Shown here piece after piece: positions 33,248 through 46,935 of a stretch of DNA of 64,000 bases. Every line of letters begins with the position of its first letter. Position 1 is the first letter of the stretch. Below the pieces are notes generated by a model. It did no database searches, was not told where the DNA came from, and was given only the letters and a program-made list of their open reading frames with translations. The DNA comes from Dactylellina haptotyla (Eukaryota > Ascomycota > Orbiliomycetes > Orbiliales > Orbiliaceae): assembly GCA_031310005.1 (NCBI GenBank), contig CM062383.1, positions 2,232,001 through 2,296,000 on the forward strand. The letters run 5' to 3'. Both the position numbers and the translations under genes were made by a program.

Positions 33248-36200
33248 ATGGATCCTGCAGCGGAGATCCAGCAGAAGCTCGCAGAACTCGACCATGAACT
33301 CGAGGTAACCACCTGGCTGTTCTCTCCAGGACTCTCCGTTCGAATGCTAAACCGTACCGACAGGAAGGCGAGATCACACGCAAGGGCTACGAGAAACGCC
33401 GTACCCTCCTCATGAGCCAGTTCCAAGGCCTCGCGAGCTCCACTTCCTCCCCGCGAACGTCGATACAGTCGCAACCGCAATCCCACAGCGGCGCTCCATA
33501 CAATCCTCACCACTCCATATCCTCGCAGAACCGCTCGGCCGCACCCTCTCCGGCCCCCTACCAGCAGCCCACCGACGGCCCTCGCTCCAACCGCTTCAGC
33601 ATGGTCTCAAGCCAGACGGGCACCTTTGACACCAGAAATGATACAATGGTCTCCGCGCTCACCTCGTTCTCTTCAGGCCCGCCGGGGATGAGGAGCGTCT
33701 CGCAGCCGATGCAGTCGTGGCATCAGCGTTCGCATTCCGGGAACGCTGCGGCTGCCCACGCCAGACAGGCATCTTATTCATACGGCCACCAGTCGCAGGG
33801 CTCGACGGGCTCACAGCCGTCGTATGTTCAACAGCAGCCGACTTATCAAGCTTACCAACCGTCCATGGGGGACTACACTGGCTACGGCAATGGTTCGCAA
33901 GGAGGGCAATACGATCAAAATTACGGACAGCCGCAGGTACAGCTGCAACAGCTGCCAATGCACGGCGGCCAACATCCCTACGACTCACGGGCACAGACGA
34001 TGCAAGAATACGGCTACGAAGGCACGAACACCATGACGAGCACAGCGTACTTTGCCGACTTCTCCCAACAAAACTACGACCCTTCTTCGAACCAGCAGCT
34101 GAGACCCGACTATCCGGGCGGCCAGCAACCCTACGTGCATCGATACTCGGGAGCTACAGCCGATCCACCGTACTCCCCAGCGGCGAACATGGCCCCGCCG
34201 CTTCTCTCATCTGCGGACCTGCCGCCTGCGATGGCTACTAACCACCAGATGCCGCTGGAACCCCGCGACGTTCCCTTCGACGTCTACGATCCGCACAATG
34301 CCAACATACCCATGTCCAAATTCGACAATATCGCCGCCGTTCTCCGTCATCGAGGGCGCACGAACCCCAAGCAGGCGGCATACATGGTCCTCGACGGGAA
34401 AGGGAAAGAAATAGCAACATGCACATGGGACAAGCTCGCCGCGCGAGCGGAGAAGGTAGCGCTAGTGATCAGAGAAAAGTCAAACCTGTACAGAGGCGAC
34501 CGCGTGGCGTTGATATACCGCGACATTGAGGTCATCGATTTCGCAATCGCGCTGCTTGGCTGCTTTATCGCCGGCGTAGTCGCCGTGCCCGTGAATAATC
34601 CTGAAGACCACGCGAAGCTCAATTTGATCCTCCAACAGACGCAGGCACATCTGGCGCTGACGACGGATAACAATCTCAAAGCGTTCCAGCGGGACCTGAC
34701 GAACCAGAAGCTCCAGTGGCCGCGCGGGGTCGAATGGTGGAAGACGAATGAGTTCAAGAGCTTCCACTCGAAAGGGGAGTTTCCTGCGCTCCAGGTCCCT
34801 GATCTGGCATATATCGAGTTCTCACGTGCGCCGACGGGTGATTTACGAGGTGTGGTGATGGACCACAGGACGATAATGCACCAGATGAGCAACCTCTCCG
34901 CGATAATTTCGACCGCGGGCACGCAACAGAGCGCGAAGGACACCTTTTCGTCCAGTTTGAGGGATAAAGTCGGCCGGCCGATAGCGATGAACAGCTCTGG
35001 GGAGACGCTGGTGACGTACCTGGATCCGCGACAATCGATCGGTATGATCATGGGTGTTTTGCTGGCGGTCTACGGTGGACACACGACGGTCTACTGCACG
35101 CACTCGTGTATCTCGACGCCCGGGTTATATGCGAATATCATCACGCGGTATAAAGCTACGTTGATCCTGGCGGATTATCCGGGATTGAAGCAGGTGGCGT
35201 ATAATTACCAGCAGGATCCGTATACCACGCGCAACTACTCGAAGAAGCAGGCTGTGGATTTCTCACCGATGAAATTGTGTCTGATCGATTGCCTGACGGT
35301 GGATCCGGAGTTCCATGAGATCCTGGCGGATCGGTGGTTGCGGCCGTTGGGGAACACGCGGGCGAGGAATGTGGTTGCGCCAATGCTGTGTTTGCCTGAA
35401 CACGGCGGGATGGTGATTTCGATCAGAGACTGGCTGGGTGGGGAGGAGCGGATGGGGTGCTGTCTTGTGGCGGAGACATTGCATCCCGGGGAACCCGTGG
35501 AGAAGCAGAAGGATAGCTCGTACGGAATTATCGGCCCGGATTCGCTGAGGCCGGATTCAACCAAGCCGGACGAGACGGGGCACAAGCAGAGCGATCTGCT
35601 CGAGGCACTGTTGGATAAAGAAGCCCTCAAGACGAATGACGTCGTTATCGTTGCTGTCGGGGCGGAAGCTAGGAAGCGGTCGAATGAGCCCAACGCTATC
35701 CGGTTGATGGCGTTCGGGTACCCGCTGCCAGATGCTACGCTCGCTGTCGTCGACCCGGAGAACTCGGTGCTGTGCGGGCCAAACTCGGTTGGTGAGATCT
35801 GGGTAGATTCACCGTCGTTGTCTGGTGGGTTCTGGGCGCTGCCGAAGCACACCGAGACAATCTTCCACGCGAGGCCGTACAAATTCGAGCCTGAGAATCC
35901 GCTGCCTGTCATGTTGGATATGGAATTCCTGAGGACCGGGTTGCTCGGGTGCGTTATTGAGGGCAAAGTATTCGTGCTGGGCTTGTACGAGGATCGGTTA
36001 CGGCAGAAGGTAGAATGGAGCGAGGGTGCTGCCGAGCTGGGTATGGGCAGGGCGATTGCGGAGTACCGTTATTTCTTCGTACAGCATATAATCGTGAGCA
36101 TTATCAAGAGCGTGCCAAAGATATACGACAGCTCTGCGTTTGATGTCTTTGTCAATGATGAACACCTGCCGATAATTCTGCTCGAATCGCCTGCTGCATC

Positions 36201-39200
36201 GACGTCTCCTTCATCTGCTGGTGGACCGCCAAGGCAGCTGGATACGCCGCTTTTGGAGTCGATTGCTGAAAAGTGTATTGAAGTTCTTTTGGAGCAGCAT
36301 CAGGTCAGAGTGTACTGCGTGATGATCACTGCGCCGAATACATTGCCGCGAACGTGGAAAAACGGACGACGAGAGATCGGCAATATGCTATGTAGGAAGG
36401 AGTTCGACGTTGGAGGTCTACCTTGCGTCTATGTCAAGTTTGGAGTAGAGAGGGCGGTTTTGAACCTTCCCTTGGGTGCCGATCCAGTAGGCGGAATATG
36501 GTCGGTAGAAGCTTCGGACCAACGACAGACCACCTTGGCAAATAACGAGAAGCAGTACTCCGGATTCGACTACAGGGAGGTAGTAATTGATGACCGAACT
36601 TCGACACCCCTCAACAACTTTTCCAGCATTGTCGACTTGTTGCAATGGCGAGTATCACGACAAGGGGAGGAGTTAGGCTACTGCACCATCGATACGAAGG
36701 GAAAGGAAGGCAAGGGTGTTACTTGGAAGAAATTGGATTTGAAAATTGCTGCCGTCGCTGCCTATTTGAAGAGGAAAGGGTACAAGGCCGGCGATCACTT
36801 GATTTTGATATACACTCATTCTGAGGAATTCGTCTACGCATTACATGCCTGCTTTTGCATGGGAATAATCGCGATACCGATGGCGCCTCTCGACCAGAAC
36901 CGTCTACCGGAAGATGTTCCGGCATTGTTGCATATCATTCAAGATTTCAAGGTCAGGGCGATACTGGTCAACAATGACGTCGATTCCCTGTTGAAGCAGA
37001 AGTCAATGGCGCAACATATCAAGCAGTCTGCGAGCGTGTTGAAGATTACTATGCCACCTATACACAATACCGCCAAACCACCTAAGCAGAACAACGGATG
37101 CCGCGACCTAGGGTTCACCATGAAGCCCGCTTGGGTGCAGGATGCTTATCCTGCTATGGTATGGGCGTACTGGACGCCAGATCAAAGGAGCGTGGCGGTG
37201 AGTTTGAGCCATAAGACAATTATGGGAATATGTAAAGTGCAGAAGGAGACTTGTCAGATGACGAGTAGTCGGCCGGTGTTTGGATGCGTTAGGAGCACGA
37301 ACGGGCTCGGATTCGTGCATACTTGCCTTATGGGAGTATTTGTGGGTATGTATTGGATTCTAAATTTCATATCAGTAGTTGGTAATTTTTGCTAATTATT
37401 ATCCAGGTGCATCGACATATCTTGTTTCGCCGTTGGATTTTGGCGCAAACCCTGCGCTGTTGTTCCAGACAATTTCGAGATACAAGGTGAAAGATACCTA
37501 TGCGACACCTCAGATGTTGGATCATGCGGTTGGATCGGCGCTCACGAAAGGAGGCTTCAATCTTAATGAGTTGAAGAACCTTATGATTTCGTTTGAGTCG
37601 CGGCCGCGGCAGGATTTGTGTATGTTTCCTTATACCTCCGCCGGACAAATTCCCATGATTACTAACCCTTCTATTATAGACCGCAAGGTACAACTCCACT
37701 TTGCTGGAACCTACCTGGATCGCTTTTCGATCAACACGGTGTACTCGCATGTGCTTAATCCCATGGCGGCGTCGAGGTCGTACATGACGATAGAACCCGT
37801 CGAGTTACACCTTGACACGCGGGCATTACGGCGCGGCCTAATCTACCCCGTGGAACCGGACACCGACCCTAACTCGCTTCTCGTCCAAGACTCTGGTATG
37901 GTCCCCGTGTCCACACAAATTGCGATTGTGAATCCGGAGACCTGCAGACTCTGCCACGTCGGAGAGTACGGAGAGATATGGGTTAGCTCTGAAGCGAACG
38001 CGGACAGTTTTTACGGAAGCAGTGACGCCTTTGATGCGGAGCGGTTTAATGCGAAGACCGCGGACGGGGATCCGAGGATCACATATGTACGTACTGGAGA
38101 TTTAGGGTTCCTGCATACGGTTAGTCGACCAGTGGGACCGCAGGGTCAGATTGCGGAGATGCAGGTGTTATTCGTGCTAGGTAGTTTGGGGGAAACTTTT
38201 GAGGTTAACGGGTTGAGTCACTTCCCAATGGATATCGAAGCGAGCGTGGAGAGGTGCCATCGGAACGTGGTACCTGGGGGTAGTGCAGTGTTCCAGGCGG
38301 GCGGGTTGGTAGTGGTGCTGATTGAGGTGTATCGCAAGTCGTTTTTGGCAAGTATTGTGCCGGTTATTGTGAACGCGATATTGAATGAGCACCAGCTTGT
38401 GGTGGATATTATGGCGTTTGTCGGGCAGGGTGATTTCCCGAGGTCGAGGTTGGGAGAGAAGCAGAGGGGAAAGATTTTGGCAAGCTGGGTGACTAAGAAG
38501 TTGTACGTCGAGTTTATCATTCATTTTATATGGGTAGGAGTTATCGCTAACAGTAATATTTTACAGGCGCACGATAGCACAATTTGGTATCCGCGATTTT
38601 GATACTACGGAGCACGCGGCTGCAATGCAAATACAGCAACAGGCGCCGATTGAAGAGTCTCCACCTGTGGCACCAGTAACAGAAGTTGTCGATGCCGTTG
38701 CACCATTGAATACAGAAACTCCCACGCCACCAGAACCAGGTGTGGATATAGGAACCGCGCAGTCGACGCCACCAGAAGAAACTGACGCCGAGAAAGCCCT
38801 CGAAATGAACACGGATGACTTCATGCCAATACCGAAGACGCAGACATCAAACCAGTACGGCATGACATCGACGTTTTACGGACCCGTACCGATCGAAATG
38901 CCTACTGGTTTCCACGATGAAGCCACGACCATGGGCAACAGGGATGCAGGGGACTCCGACAGTGATGATGTGAAAAATACCAGCGAATTAGACTCCAATC
39001 GTTCATATTCACCGCCCAAGATACCGAATATGAATCCTAGACGGAGGAGTACATACTCTGGACAGCACAACCCGGATACCGACGAGAATGCAGAGGGCCT
39101 TAACGATGAGGATGTGACTACGCCGAGAGCAAGGGTGGAGGATGAGATGAAGAGGTTGAGTTTGGCTGCTACTCAGGAGGAGCTTGATGATCCGAGGCGA

Positions 39201-39278
39201 CCGAGTGGAGAGTCAGAGCTGAGGAGTTATCCGACGGAGGCGCTGATGTATCAAAAGTTTATGGATCGAGAAGAGTAA
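33248..39278 (+). CDS. CPS1: Cps1/DIP2-type protein with two AMP-ligase-like modules
   Basis: Five exons (33248-33304, 33364-37345, 37407-37619, 37680-38502, 38567-39278) encode 1928 residues. Residues 1-45 (AAEIQQKLAELDHELEEGEI, then TRKGYEKRR) match the DMAP1-binding-type helical N-terminus. Residues ~46-320 are Gln/Ser/Tyr-rich and disordered. The first AMP-binding-like module covers ~325-1010 and the second ~1095-1680; the C-terminal ~230 residues are Pro/Glu-rich and disordered. This order is that of Cochliobolus Cps1, yeast Cmr2 and animal DIP2. That family is linked to diacylglycerol homeostasis and, in fungal pathogens, to virulence. Its modules resemble fatty-acyl-AMP ligases. The adenylation P-loop is altered in both modules (YIEFSRAPTGDLRG near residue 502 and WAYWTPDQRSVA near 1285), so activity may be unusual. 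NRDE-2 follows on the same strand after 462 bp. Confidence 0.95.
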
Positions 39279-39740
39279 GAAGAACGCTACAAGAAAAGCT
39301 AATTAAATTCTGGATTATGTCTATATTCGTTTCTTTGGATCGTTTTTGCCAGAGTCATTATTGTTATTAAGGTTGCATGATTGGGTAGATTCACTTCTGT
39401 GCAAGAAAAGAAACGGCGTTCATTTACCTTTTCGTTTGGATTTGCCATCTTTAGAATTTCAAGTTTGAAAGATCCTTTTCGCTATATCTCCGTGCGTTAG
39501 AAATAAGATGTCAAGATATACCTACGATAGATATATATATGCATGTATATATGAGTGCGTGCCAGTGCTCACTCGGGAAGCTAAAGCGAGAGTGGAATAG
39601 CTGCGCCACGGGTTCGCGTGCGTTGCTTGGGGATATCCACGGCGCCAGTCATCTTGCCGCGACGAAATCTTGAACTCTTCTTTCAACGTTTCGACCGCCA
39701 GTTAATTAATTGTAAACTCGTACGATTGGCATCCCGCGGA
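39279..39740. other. Spacer between CPS1 and NRDE-2 genes
   Basis: This 462-bp spacer holds the 3' end of CPS1 and the promoter of the NRDE-2 gene. It contains a TA-rich run (ATATATATGCATG) around 39530-39550. Nothing else is seen. Confidence 0.6.
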
Positions 39741-42700
39741 ATGGCGTCGCAGCCTCCGGAAACAGACGATGACAAAGTACGTAGTCTCCAGATGGGCAAT
39801 TACCTAGCATTCCTTCCGACTAACCTGCTCGTGCAGCCGACTCAGGCCAAAAAGGTTCCTCAGTTCAAGAGCTTCATAGCTCCCACCGCAGCAAAGAGTA
39901 AAACGGTTCCGCAATTCGGCAGCTTCAAACCCTCATCTGCCTCATCTTCCTCCTCTACGAAGCCTAAATCCGAAGAGCGTACATCCCGCGAACACGAATC
40001 TCGGCGGCGACATCACGACCGTGAGCGTGAACGGTCGAAACGCGACGGGTCATCCGATAGACAGCGAAGACATGATAAAGACGACCGGGACGACCGGGAT
40101 AGAAAGCGGAGATCGTCGCGCGATCGAGAGCGAGACAGTCATCGGAGAGATCGAGACAAAGACGACGACAGAACGCACAGCAGACGACATCGACACCGAC
40201 ATTCAAGGTCACGTTCCAAGTCTCCCAGGCATAAAGGGAAGGATGGCACAGTGACGCTTCACTCTGCCGCACATTACGATCCTAGTATTCTTCCCTGGGA
40301 TACACCTAGCCAACCATATTTGGTGGATAGGAAGGGAGACCCCCATAATATCACGTACGGGACGATCCATCGGTATAATATTCCGAAGTATTGGCGGTAC
40401 GGGAAAGGTGGAGTCGTGGGGCTAGGAAGTAGCTTCAAAATCGAATCCGATAAAGGGGATGGGAAGGATTTGGTTGTTGGTAAAACTGGCGGTGGGAAGG
40501 GAGCTGGACGACTTGGAGCACGGGGGTATGCGGTTGAAGAGAGCCGGCAGCTAAGGGTTAAAGTTGCGGGGGATGATGAGAACAAAGGATTCGTGGAAGG
40601 GTGGAACTTTGTCGAGCTCCCGAGCAAGGCCTCGAAGAAGAAGAAGCTTGATGAAGAGGGTGCGATGGAAGTTAGAGATTACAGATCTATTGAAGGAATG
40701 CAAAGAGGTGTCAGCAGATTAGATGTTGACGAAGACCTAGAGGAAGTCGGGTCTTCCGAGGACGAACTGGCCGCCTTTGACGCTAATATCAAGGAACGAA
40801 CTATCATGTTGTCACGACTGGTCGATGCGGAGCCGAATAATATCGATGCGTGGTTCTCATTGATGGAACACCAGGAAGTAATCATCTATGGCAATAAGGA
40901 AAGGAGGAGACGGAAGGTCCGACAAGGCGAACGACAAGGCCTTGAAGAGGTCAAACTCGGGATTTTGGATAAAGCTCTTGCCAAGAACGAAGGAAACTCC
41001 CGACTTCTACTAGCATACATGAAGATCGCTGATGGAATATGGGAATCACCAAAGATCAAGGCGAAATGGGAGGATATCATCTCGAAGAACTCAACCATGA
41101 TTGCGCTTTGGCAGGGCTATATCAACTTTCGACAAGGGGACTTTGTATCTTTCAAATATAAAGAGTGTTTGAAAGTTTACGAGGACTGTATTGACAGATT
41201 AAGAGGAAGGATTCTTCGTTACGGAACCCAAGACGACGAAAAAGCCAAGCTCGAGGAAATTTTACTGTACATTATTACAAGAGCATCCGCTTACATGGAT
41301 CAAGCGGGATTCTCAGAGTTGTCTCTAGCTGTGTGGCAGGGTTTACTCGAATTGCAAACTGCTCCACCGAAGGCTTTCGCGTCAGGGCCAAACTCTCTCA
41401 CGGACCATGAGAACATGCTGGATTCGTTTGGTGCGTTCTGGGACAGCGAAGTCTTGAGAATAGGAGAGCCTAAAGCGAAGGGCTGGGCGTCTTATGCAGA
41501 CCAAGATATTGGAGAGTTTGCAGAACCGAAAGACCTCCCCGAAGACTATTCTCCTGGTGACGATTTGCGGCTGGGAGACCCGGACTTCTTTGGGGCATGG
41601 TTAGACAAGGAGAAGTCTCTTCTAGGAAAGCTTCCAGCTCGAACTACCGATGAGGTTGAAGAAGACGATCCGTTCAGAGTAATTTTATTCAGCGATATCC
41701 GGTCGTTCCTATGGAAATTCCAGTCTCTTATGGCAAAAGAGAAGCTCGGAGACGCATTTATCGCTTTTACGGGAATTGTTGCCCCTGGGAGGTATCAAAA
41801 CGATTCTTTCTTTCGAGCGGATTTAGCTAAATCGAGCGAGGCCAATCTGGCCAAGTGGTTCTGGCACGACACAGACGTCGCGGATGTCAAACTAATCACT
41901 TGGGTAGATGGCTTGCCTATGGAGTCAGAAAGACGGGGCCGGGTCACTCGAAATCCGTTCTTATTCAGAAGTAGCTGTCTTTCTCTAGGCTCGGAGACGT
42001 TAATACCGTCCTCGTGGTGGTTTAGTTCTGTGGAGGTTCCGGACCAGAAGAGCGAAAGACTTGATTTCTTTGTCTCCATGCTCAAAGAATATGTCTTGCG
42101 TCTTCAAGATGAGAGGCTCGCATCAATATACTTTGCTGTTGAATACAGAAGAAATCCTGGTAACAACAAGAAAGTCGCGAAACAGCTCCTGAAGAAATAT
42201 TCTGATAGCCTCAAGTTATGGGATGCGTATGCCATGAGCGAGATGGCACAGGGTAACAGGGAGGCTGCAAAGAGCGTCTACCAGACCGCATTGAAGATGA
42301 GTACCGGTTTCTCTAGCGACCAACAGAGGTTCGCGATCGGGTTGTGGCGATCGTGGATATGGAACGAGGTAGATGAGGGTCGTGAGGATGCTGCATTGGG
42401 CCTACTATTAACTATTCCAGATGGCCACGCTGCTATTGGAAAGAAGATGGAGACGAGTCCTGCAGCACTCTTGAAATCGCGAAGGGTAAGTTAGTCTATC
42501 ACACAAGGACTGAAATGAAGCTGATTACCTACCTTTTTAACTCTAGTTCTTGGAAGAACAGCAACACCGGATGTACTCACTACAAGATTTCGAACCAGCC
42601 ATAACATACGCAGAACTTCACTCGCTATTTTTGTTCTTGTCTGTCAAGGCCAAGGGGCCGACCGTATTCCTAAAGCCGTTAGATGACCTGATCGTTGATC

Positions 42701-43624
42701 TTCACGACAACTTAGACGATAGTTATCTGGAGAAAGCATATTTGAGTAAATCACGTATATTCTACCATTATGCTGTTACCGCACGACCGTATAAAGCTGC
42801 GGTGTTCAGGGGGTTCCTCGAATCCGCATCGAAAATGTTCCCGGATAACACTGCCTTCCTCAGTTTGTTTGTGTGGAACGAATCACGGTCCAAGATCGAG
42901 TATAGAGTCAGGACTATGTTAGTGCCTGATACGACATCAAATGAGGAAACCGGGTCAATAGTAAAGTGGATATTCTCAATATGGGCAGAGATGCAAATGA
43001 GTGCTGGACGAAAGATGAACGAAAACGCTGTCAGAAGCCTCTTTGAAAGGGCAGTCGAGTCAGAACAGTATGTGCCCTCACGTTGGCTTGCAATACGCTT
43101 AATAATGCAGAAAGAGATCGAAAGAGATCGAGCTAACAGAATACGTCCATATGCAGCACCAAATTCAGCATTCAACTCTGGCTGTTGTATCTACAATTTG
43201 AACTCCGACAGTCTCAACCAAAACGAGCTAAGGATGTGTTTTTCCGTGCAGTCCGTGCTTGCCCCTGGTCGAAAGGTAAGGATACAGATTTGCCCCACCC
43301 TTTGACCTATTGACGTCTTAGACCTAAATACTCAACCCTGTAGGCTGAAACTTGAAGCTAACTGGAAATCAATACCCGATAGATATCATCCTATCAGGAT
43401 TCAGATGGCTGCGATCAGTGTTGGATTTTGGGGAAATGAGAAAAGTGTATGGTGTCATGCAAGAAAAGGAGCTACGTGTCCATGTTGACATCGAGGAGGT
43501 TCTGGAAGAGTGGGATAAGGTTGCTGTGGAGAGTGGTCAAGGAAGACCGTCAATTATTGGCGGCGGTGTCACTCGTCGAATCACATTGCCCGATGATGAA
43601 GACAGCGACATGGAAGGAGTGTGA
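39741..43624 (+). CDS. NRDE2: NRDE-2 / Nrl1 nuclear RNA-surveillance protein
   Basis: Five exons (39741-39776, 39837-42485, 42547-43067, 43157-43275, 43398-43624) encode about 1183 residues. The N-terminus has two short related motifs (KVPQFKSF, TVPQFGSF), then an Arg/Asp/Ser-rich region like splicing factors. The NRDE-2 signature starts near residue 155 (SAAHYDPSILPWDTPSQPYL). HAT/TPR-like helical repeats follow to the C-terminus, such as YMDQAGFSELSLAVWQGLLE and AKDVFFRAVRACPWSK. The family is nuclear: C. elegans NRDE-2 acts in nuclear RNAi, fission yeast Nrl1 partners Mtl1 in RNA decay and splicing quality control, and human NRDE2 binds MTR4. The first intron is 60 nt, a multiple of three with no stop, so unspliced RNA also reads through. 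The acceptor could instead be 9 or 18 nt further on. The last junction (SK to GFRWL) is the only one I could fit and may lack a few residues. Confidence 0.92.
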
Positions 43625-45173
43625 AACGTTGCGCGGCCGAGAGTGCATTCCACCTATCTTTTCCTTGCACAACTACCCCGGAGAGGCCTACCGCGGTCTC
43701 GCCGGGATGCGGAAGAGGCCAGGCAAAAACACTTTAGGTGTGCAGAAAAAAGGATGCACGATGAGGAATAAAAAGGGCGGTGGAAAAAGCATATTTGGAT
43801 GGGTGCATTTTATGTTACTCCAGGTCATCTGATGAAACTAAGCGGATGCAAGTTTTTTGTTTCCGATAATCTATAGATTCAAAGTTGATTGGATGCGAGG
43901 CATCCTTCGCTTATGAAGTTAGGGCCAAAGAGGCGATATACAGCATGCGGTCGGTATGCAATAGCCTGCTATACTATACCCACAAGGGTTTGTGGAAGAG
44001 TTGGGAATGGGTGGATGCTGGTCCTATCTTTCTGCATTGCAGATACGGCAGAGAGAGAAGATTCAAGTTTTGGAGGGAGTCGGTAGGTCGGGGATAAGCT
44101 GGGGCTGGACCTGGTCATCTGCCCGCCAGACACATCGACAACATTGGGTAAGAAGTGCCTTTTTGAGTTTATTTCACAGGACGCAAGGGAGGCAAGGTGG
44201 ACCTTTCAGCAGCTCGACAATAACGCTACGCCTAAAAAAGATAAAATAATAATAATAATCCAGTTGGGGAAAATTCAAGTTTTCTGGTTCTCGATTCTTC
44301 CTTTCGAGCCAATCCCATGTTCAGCTGAACCGACCCCGAAATCGCAATTATAATAAACAGATATAAGAGCCTTTTTTTCTGTATGTTTTACCAAGGTATG
44401 TGCGGAAGTGGGGCTTGGTGAACCATGTATTTTTGCCTCCCGCGTATGCGGATTCACGATGGCCCCGGCCGCTCACCATCCGATATCCAAGATTTAGACG
44501 GTCCGCTTTTGAAAATGACGGGAGGTTCAAATTATGCAAGTCAGCTCGCCGGAATGACCTGGACTCGCTTGGACCAAAGTTCTTTACGAATGGTGCAACA
44601 GGTTGCAATGCAGGTAAACAGGACGACCAGACCACCTGCAGTGAGCGGGAAGTTTGGAGGGTCGAGTTGGTCAAGCCTTCTACCTGCAGGTATTCATTCC
44701 GATTAGGATCCTTTATTTTTCTACTGCGCTCGTTTAAGAGCTTGTTAGCAAGAACAGGGTTCGGTCTACCTTAATTCATTAGTGTTTGCCCGCCGTAGCC
44801 TTTCGCAACAACTATCGGGTGGGGATTTGGTGGACGTTTGGCGAGCGGGCTTGCGGAAGGCAACGGATCCGAGTCAAGCCATCCTCTTTTCTAATAATCT
44901 CAGCCAATCGCCCGATTTTCGCACAGGCGAGGGCCCATTTCTGGTAGTTTCCCGATGGAACGGGATGGCTCTACCCTCTCATGTCAATATTTTGACTTCA
45001 ACCCACATTTTGGTCGATCACGGCCGTTCTGGGAGCCTTCAGTGAGAAAACATCTGCAAGGTAGCCGTTGGGAAAGCATGGTCCACGTTGCCGGTGGGTC
45101 TTGCGTGTTCTCCATTTTCCAAGTTTCTCCTCGGGGCTTTCTGGACGCAAGGAGGAGGAGGGAGGTCTGGGAG

Positions 45174-45186
45174 AAAAAAAAAAAAA
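45174..45186. repeat. A13 homopolymer
   Basis: A run of thirteen A in the desert, after a GGAGGAGGGAGG purine tract. It resembles simple sequence; no retroposon structure is visible upstream. Confidence 0.8.
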
Positions 45187-46247
45187 GAGGATACAATCGA
45201 GATCGAGGTTTTAGAAATTGCATATTTCGGTTCAACTTTCCTGCGTGAAAAACAGCACTTTGTGATGTGGCACCACGATCGTGATCGAAAAGTTCGAATA
45301 CCAACCAGAGCGAGCATTTCCGGGGAGAGAGGTGCTTTGACTGCTTACGTGTGACTCTAGGCAATTTGATAGAGCGTATTTTAGTTGCCTGATAAGATTG
45401 GTCAGCCTGTGTGAATAAAAAGTGAGGCTTACGGTCCTGATATTTTGAGTTGATACGGGCAGTGCCGCCCCGGGTTTGAAGATCGAGGGCTCGCCTCCGA
45501 TCTGAAAGGCTTCCTTGGGCAGCCCGAAAATCGCGACCCAGACGACCAGAAATGTCGCTCGGCTGTGGAGTCTTCGGATGTCGGCAAGGATATTGCTTGA
45601 AGTGTAACCCTTAGCGTCGCCATTCTCGTACCAGGTTGTGCGGGGTATATCAGAGTTGCTTTCCCTCCAATATGCATGTATATATAAGAGTTTGGTGATG
45701 AGCTAGAAAAGAGATTAATAGAATATCTTTATGCACTTGTACAGGGTAGACGAAGGGAACAGCTGCAGCTCTGGTGCCGGTATGCCGGTGAATGTTGAAG
45801 CTAAATATCTTGTCGCTCCGTATTAAGGTTCTGGGCGAGGTTCGAGGCGTCCGTGCTTGAGTTCTCACGAAGCTCTATCATTGGACGATCCAAGCTCCTT
45901 TCTCGGGAGGATCGCGAGACCCTGGAGATCGAAGAAGCACCGAGACGTCTCACTTTAGGACGAGATTTCCACTATCATAATCCTGGCAAGCCCGGGTCAC
46001 CCATCGCCGATTCCGGTTGTCCAGAGCGAGGTTTCGTATAAATTGGCCGGACAGAGCATTTTCTTTCGAAGCTCTAGAAATAGACTTGAGGCATCCACGT
46101 CGTTCTTCGCCCGGCTGTACCTTAAAGGGCTTCGTGAGTGTTTTGTGCTTTGAGATATAAATTTATCTGCCTGCTTACCTTAAGATGACTCTCATCCAAA
46201 CAGCAGTTTCACTTGCGGTCGCGATCATCAGAACGGAGACAGCCAAG

Positions 46248-46257
46248 GCATGCATGC
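46248..46257. promoter_or_regulatory. CATGCATG palindromic site (GCATGCATGC)
   Basis: This is one of seven loci with the CATGCATG word. It is a perfect palindrome. The role is unknown; the annotation is motif-based. Confidence 0.3.
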
Positions 46258-46925
46258 TCACCCGTGTTAATGCAGGAACACTTGATCTGTTTGGTGGGAA
46301 ATTTGAGAAACGAGGAGAAATAAACGGCCACAGCCCAATGGCCGATTTGCGCGTATAATTTCAATTCAACCTCCTCGCACGCGTGCCAGAGGGCTTTCGA
46401 CCACGACGATCGATCGATAGTAGCATCCTAATCATCCTATACAGCTTTCACAATCGAATAGCCGGTTTGTTCCGTTTGTCCCATTTGAGACACAATAGGT
46501 TTCTTCCAAGGGGAATTTAAATTCCCATTAGAAACGAACCACCTATCGGCATAATCCAGAGCCCTGTCAGTGCGACGAGTGAACACGTTCGTGACGTCCA
46601 CGACTTTGCGCCTGTTAGCTTGGCCATTTTAGGGCTCTCAGCACCTATTCGGGGCATGTCGAGACACGTTCTGGCCACGGGACCCTTGTCGATCATGTCT
46701 ATTTAGGTGGGGCATCCAAGCCACCGTTTTTCGATCCGAGTAAAGGGATTCCAGCCGAGTGTCCCCGCCAGCGTAAAAACCCCCAATATTCAAACAAGAC
46801 CAGCTCGTGAGGAGGGAAGCAGTCGATGCACGCCAGATCTGATTATTTCCTCGAAATCTTGGTTCGAAGATGCAGCAAAGGAAGCTAGCCATCCAATCAC
46901 GAGTGCCAGGCAGTATGCAGCTCAG

Positions 46926-46935
46926 ACATGCATGC
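46926..46935. promoter_or_regulatory. CATGCATG site (ACATGCATGC)
   Basis: Same ten-base form as at 55535 and 56184; this copy and the 55535 copy share the longer string ACATGCATGCAGCT. Motif-based annotation only. Confidence 0.3.
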
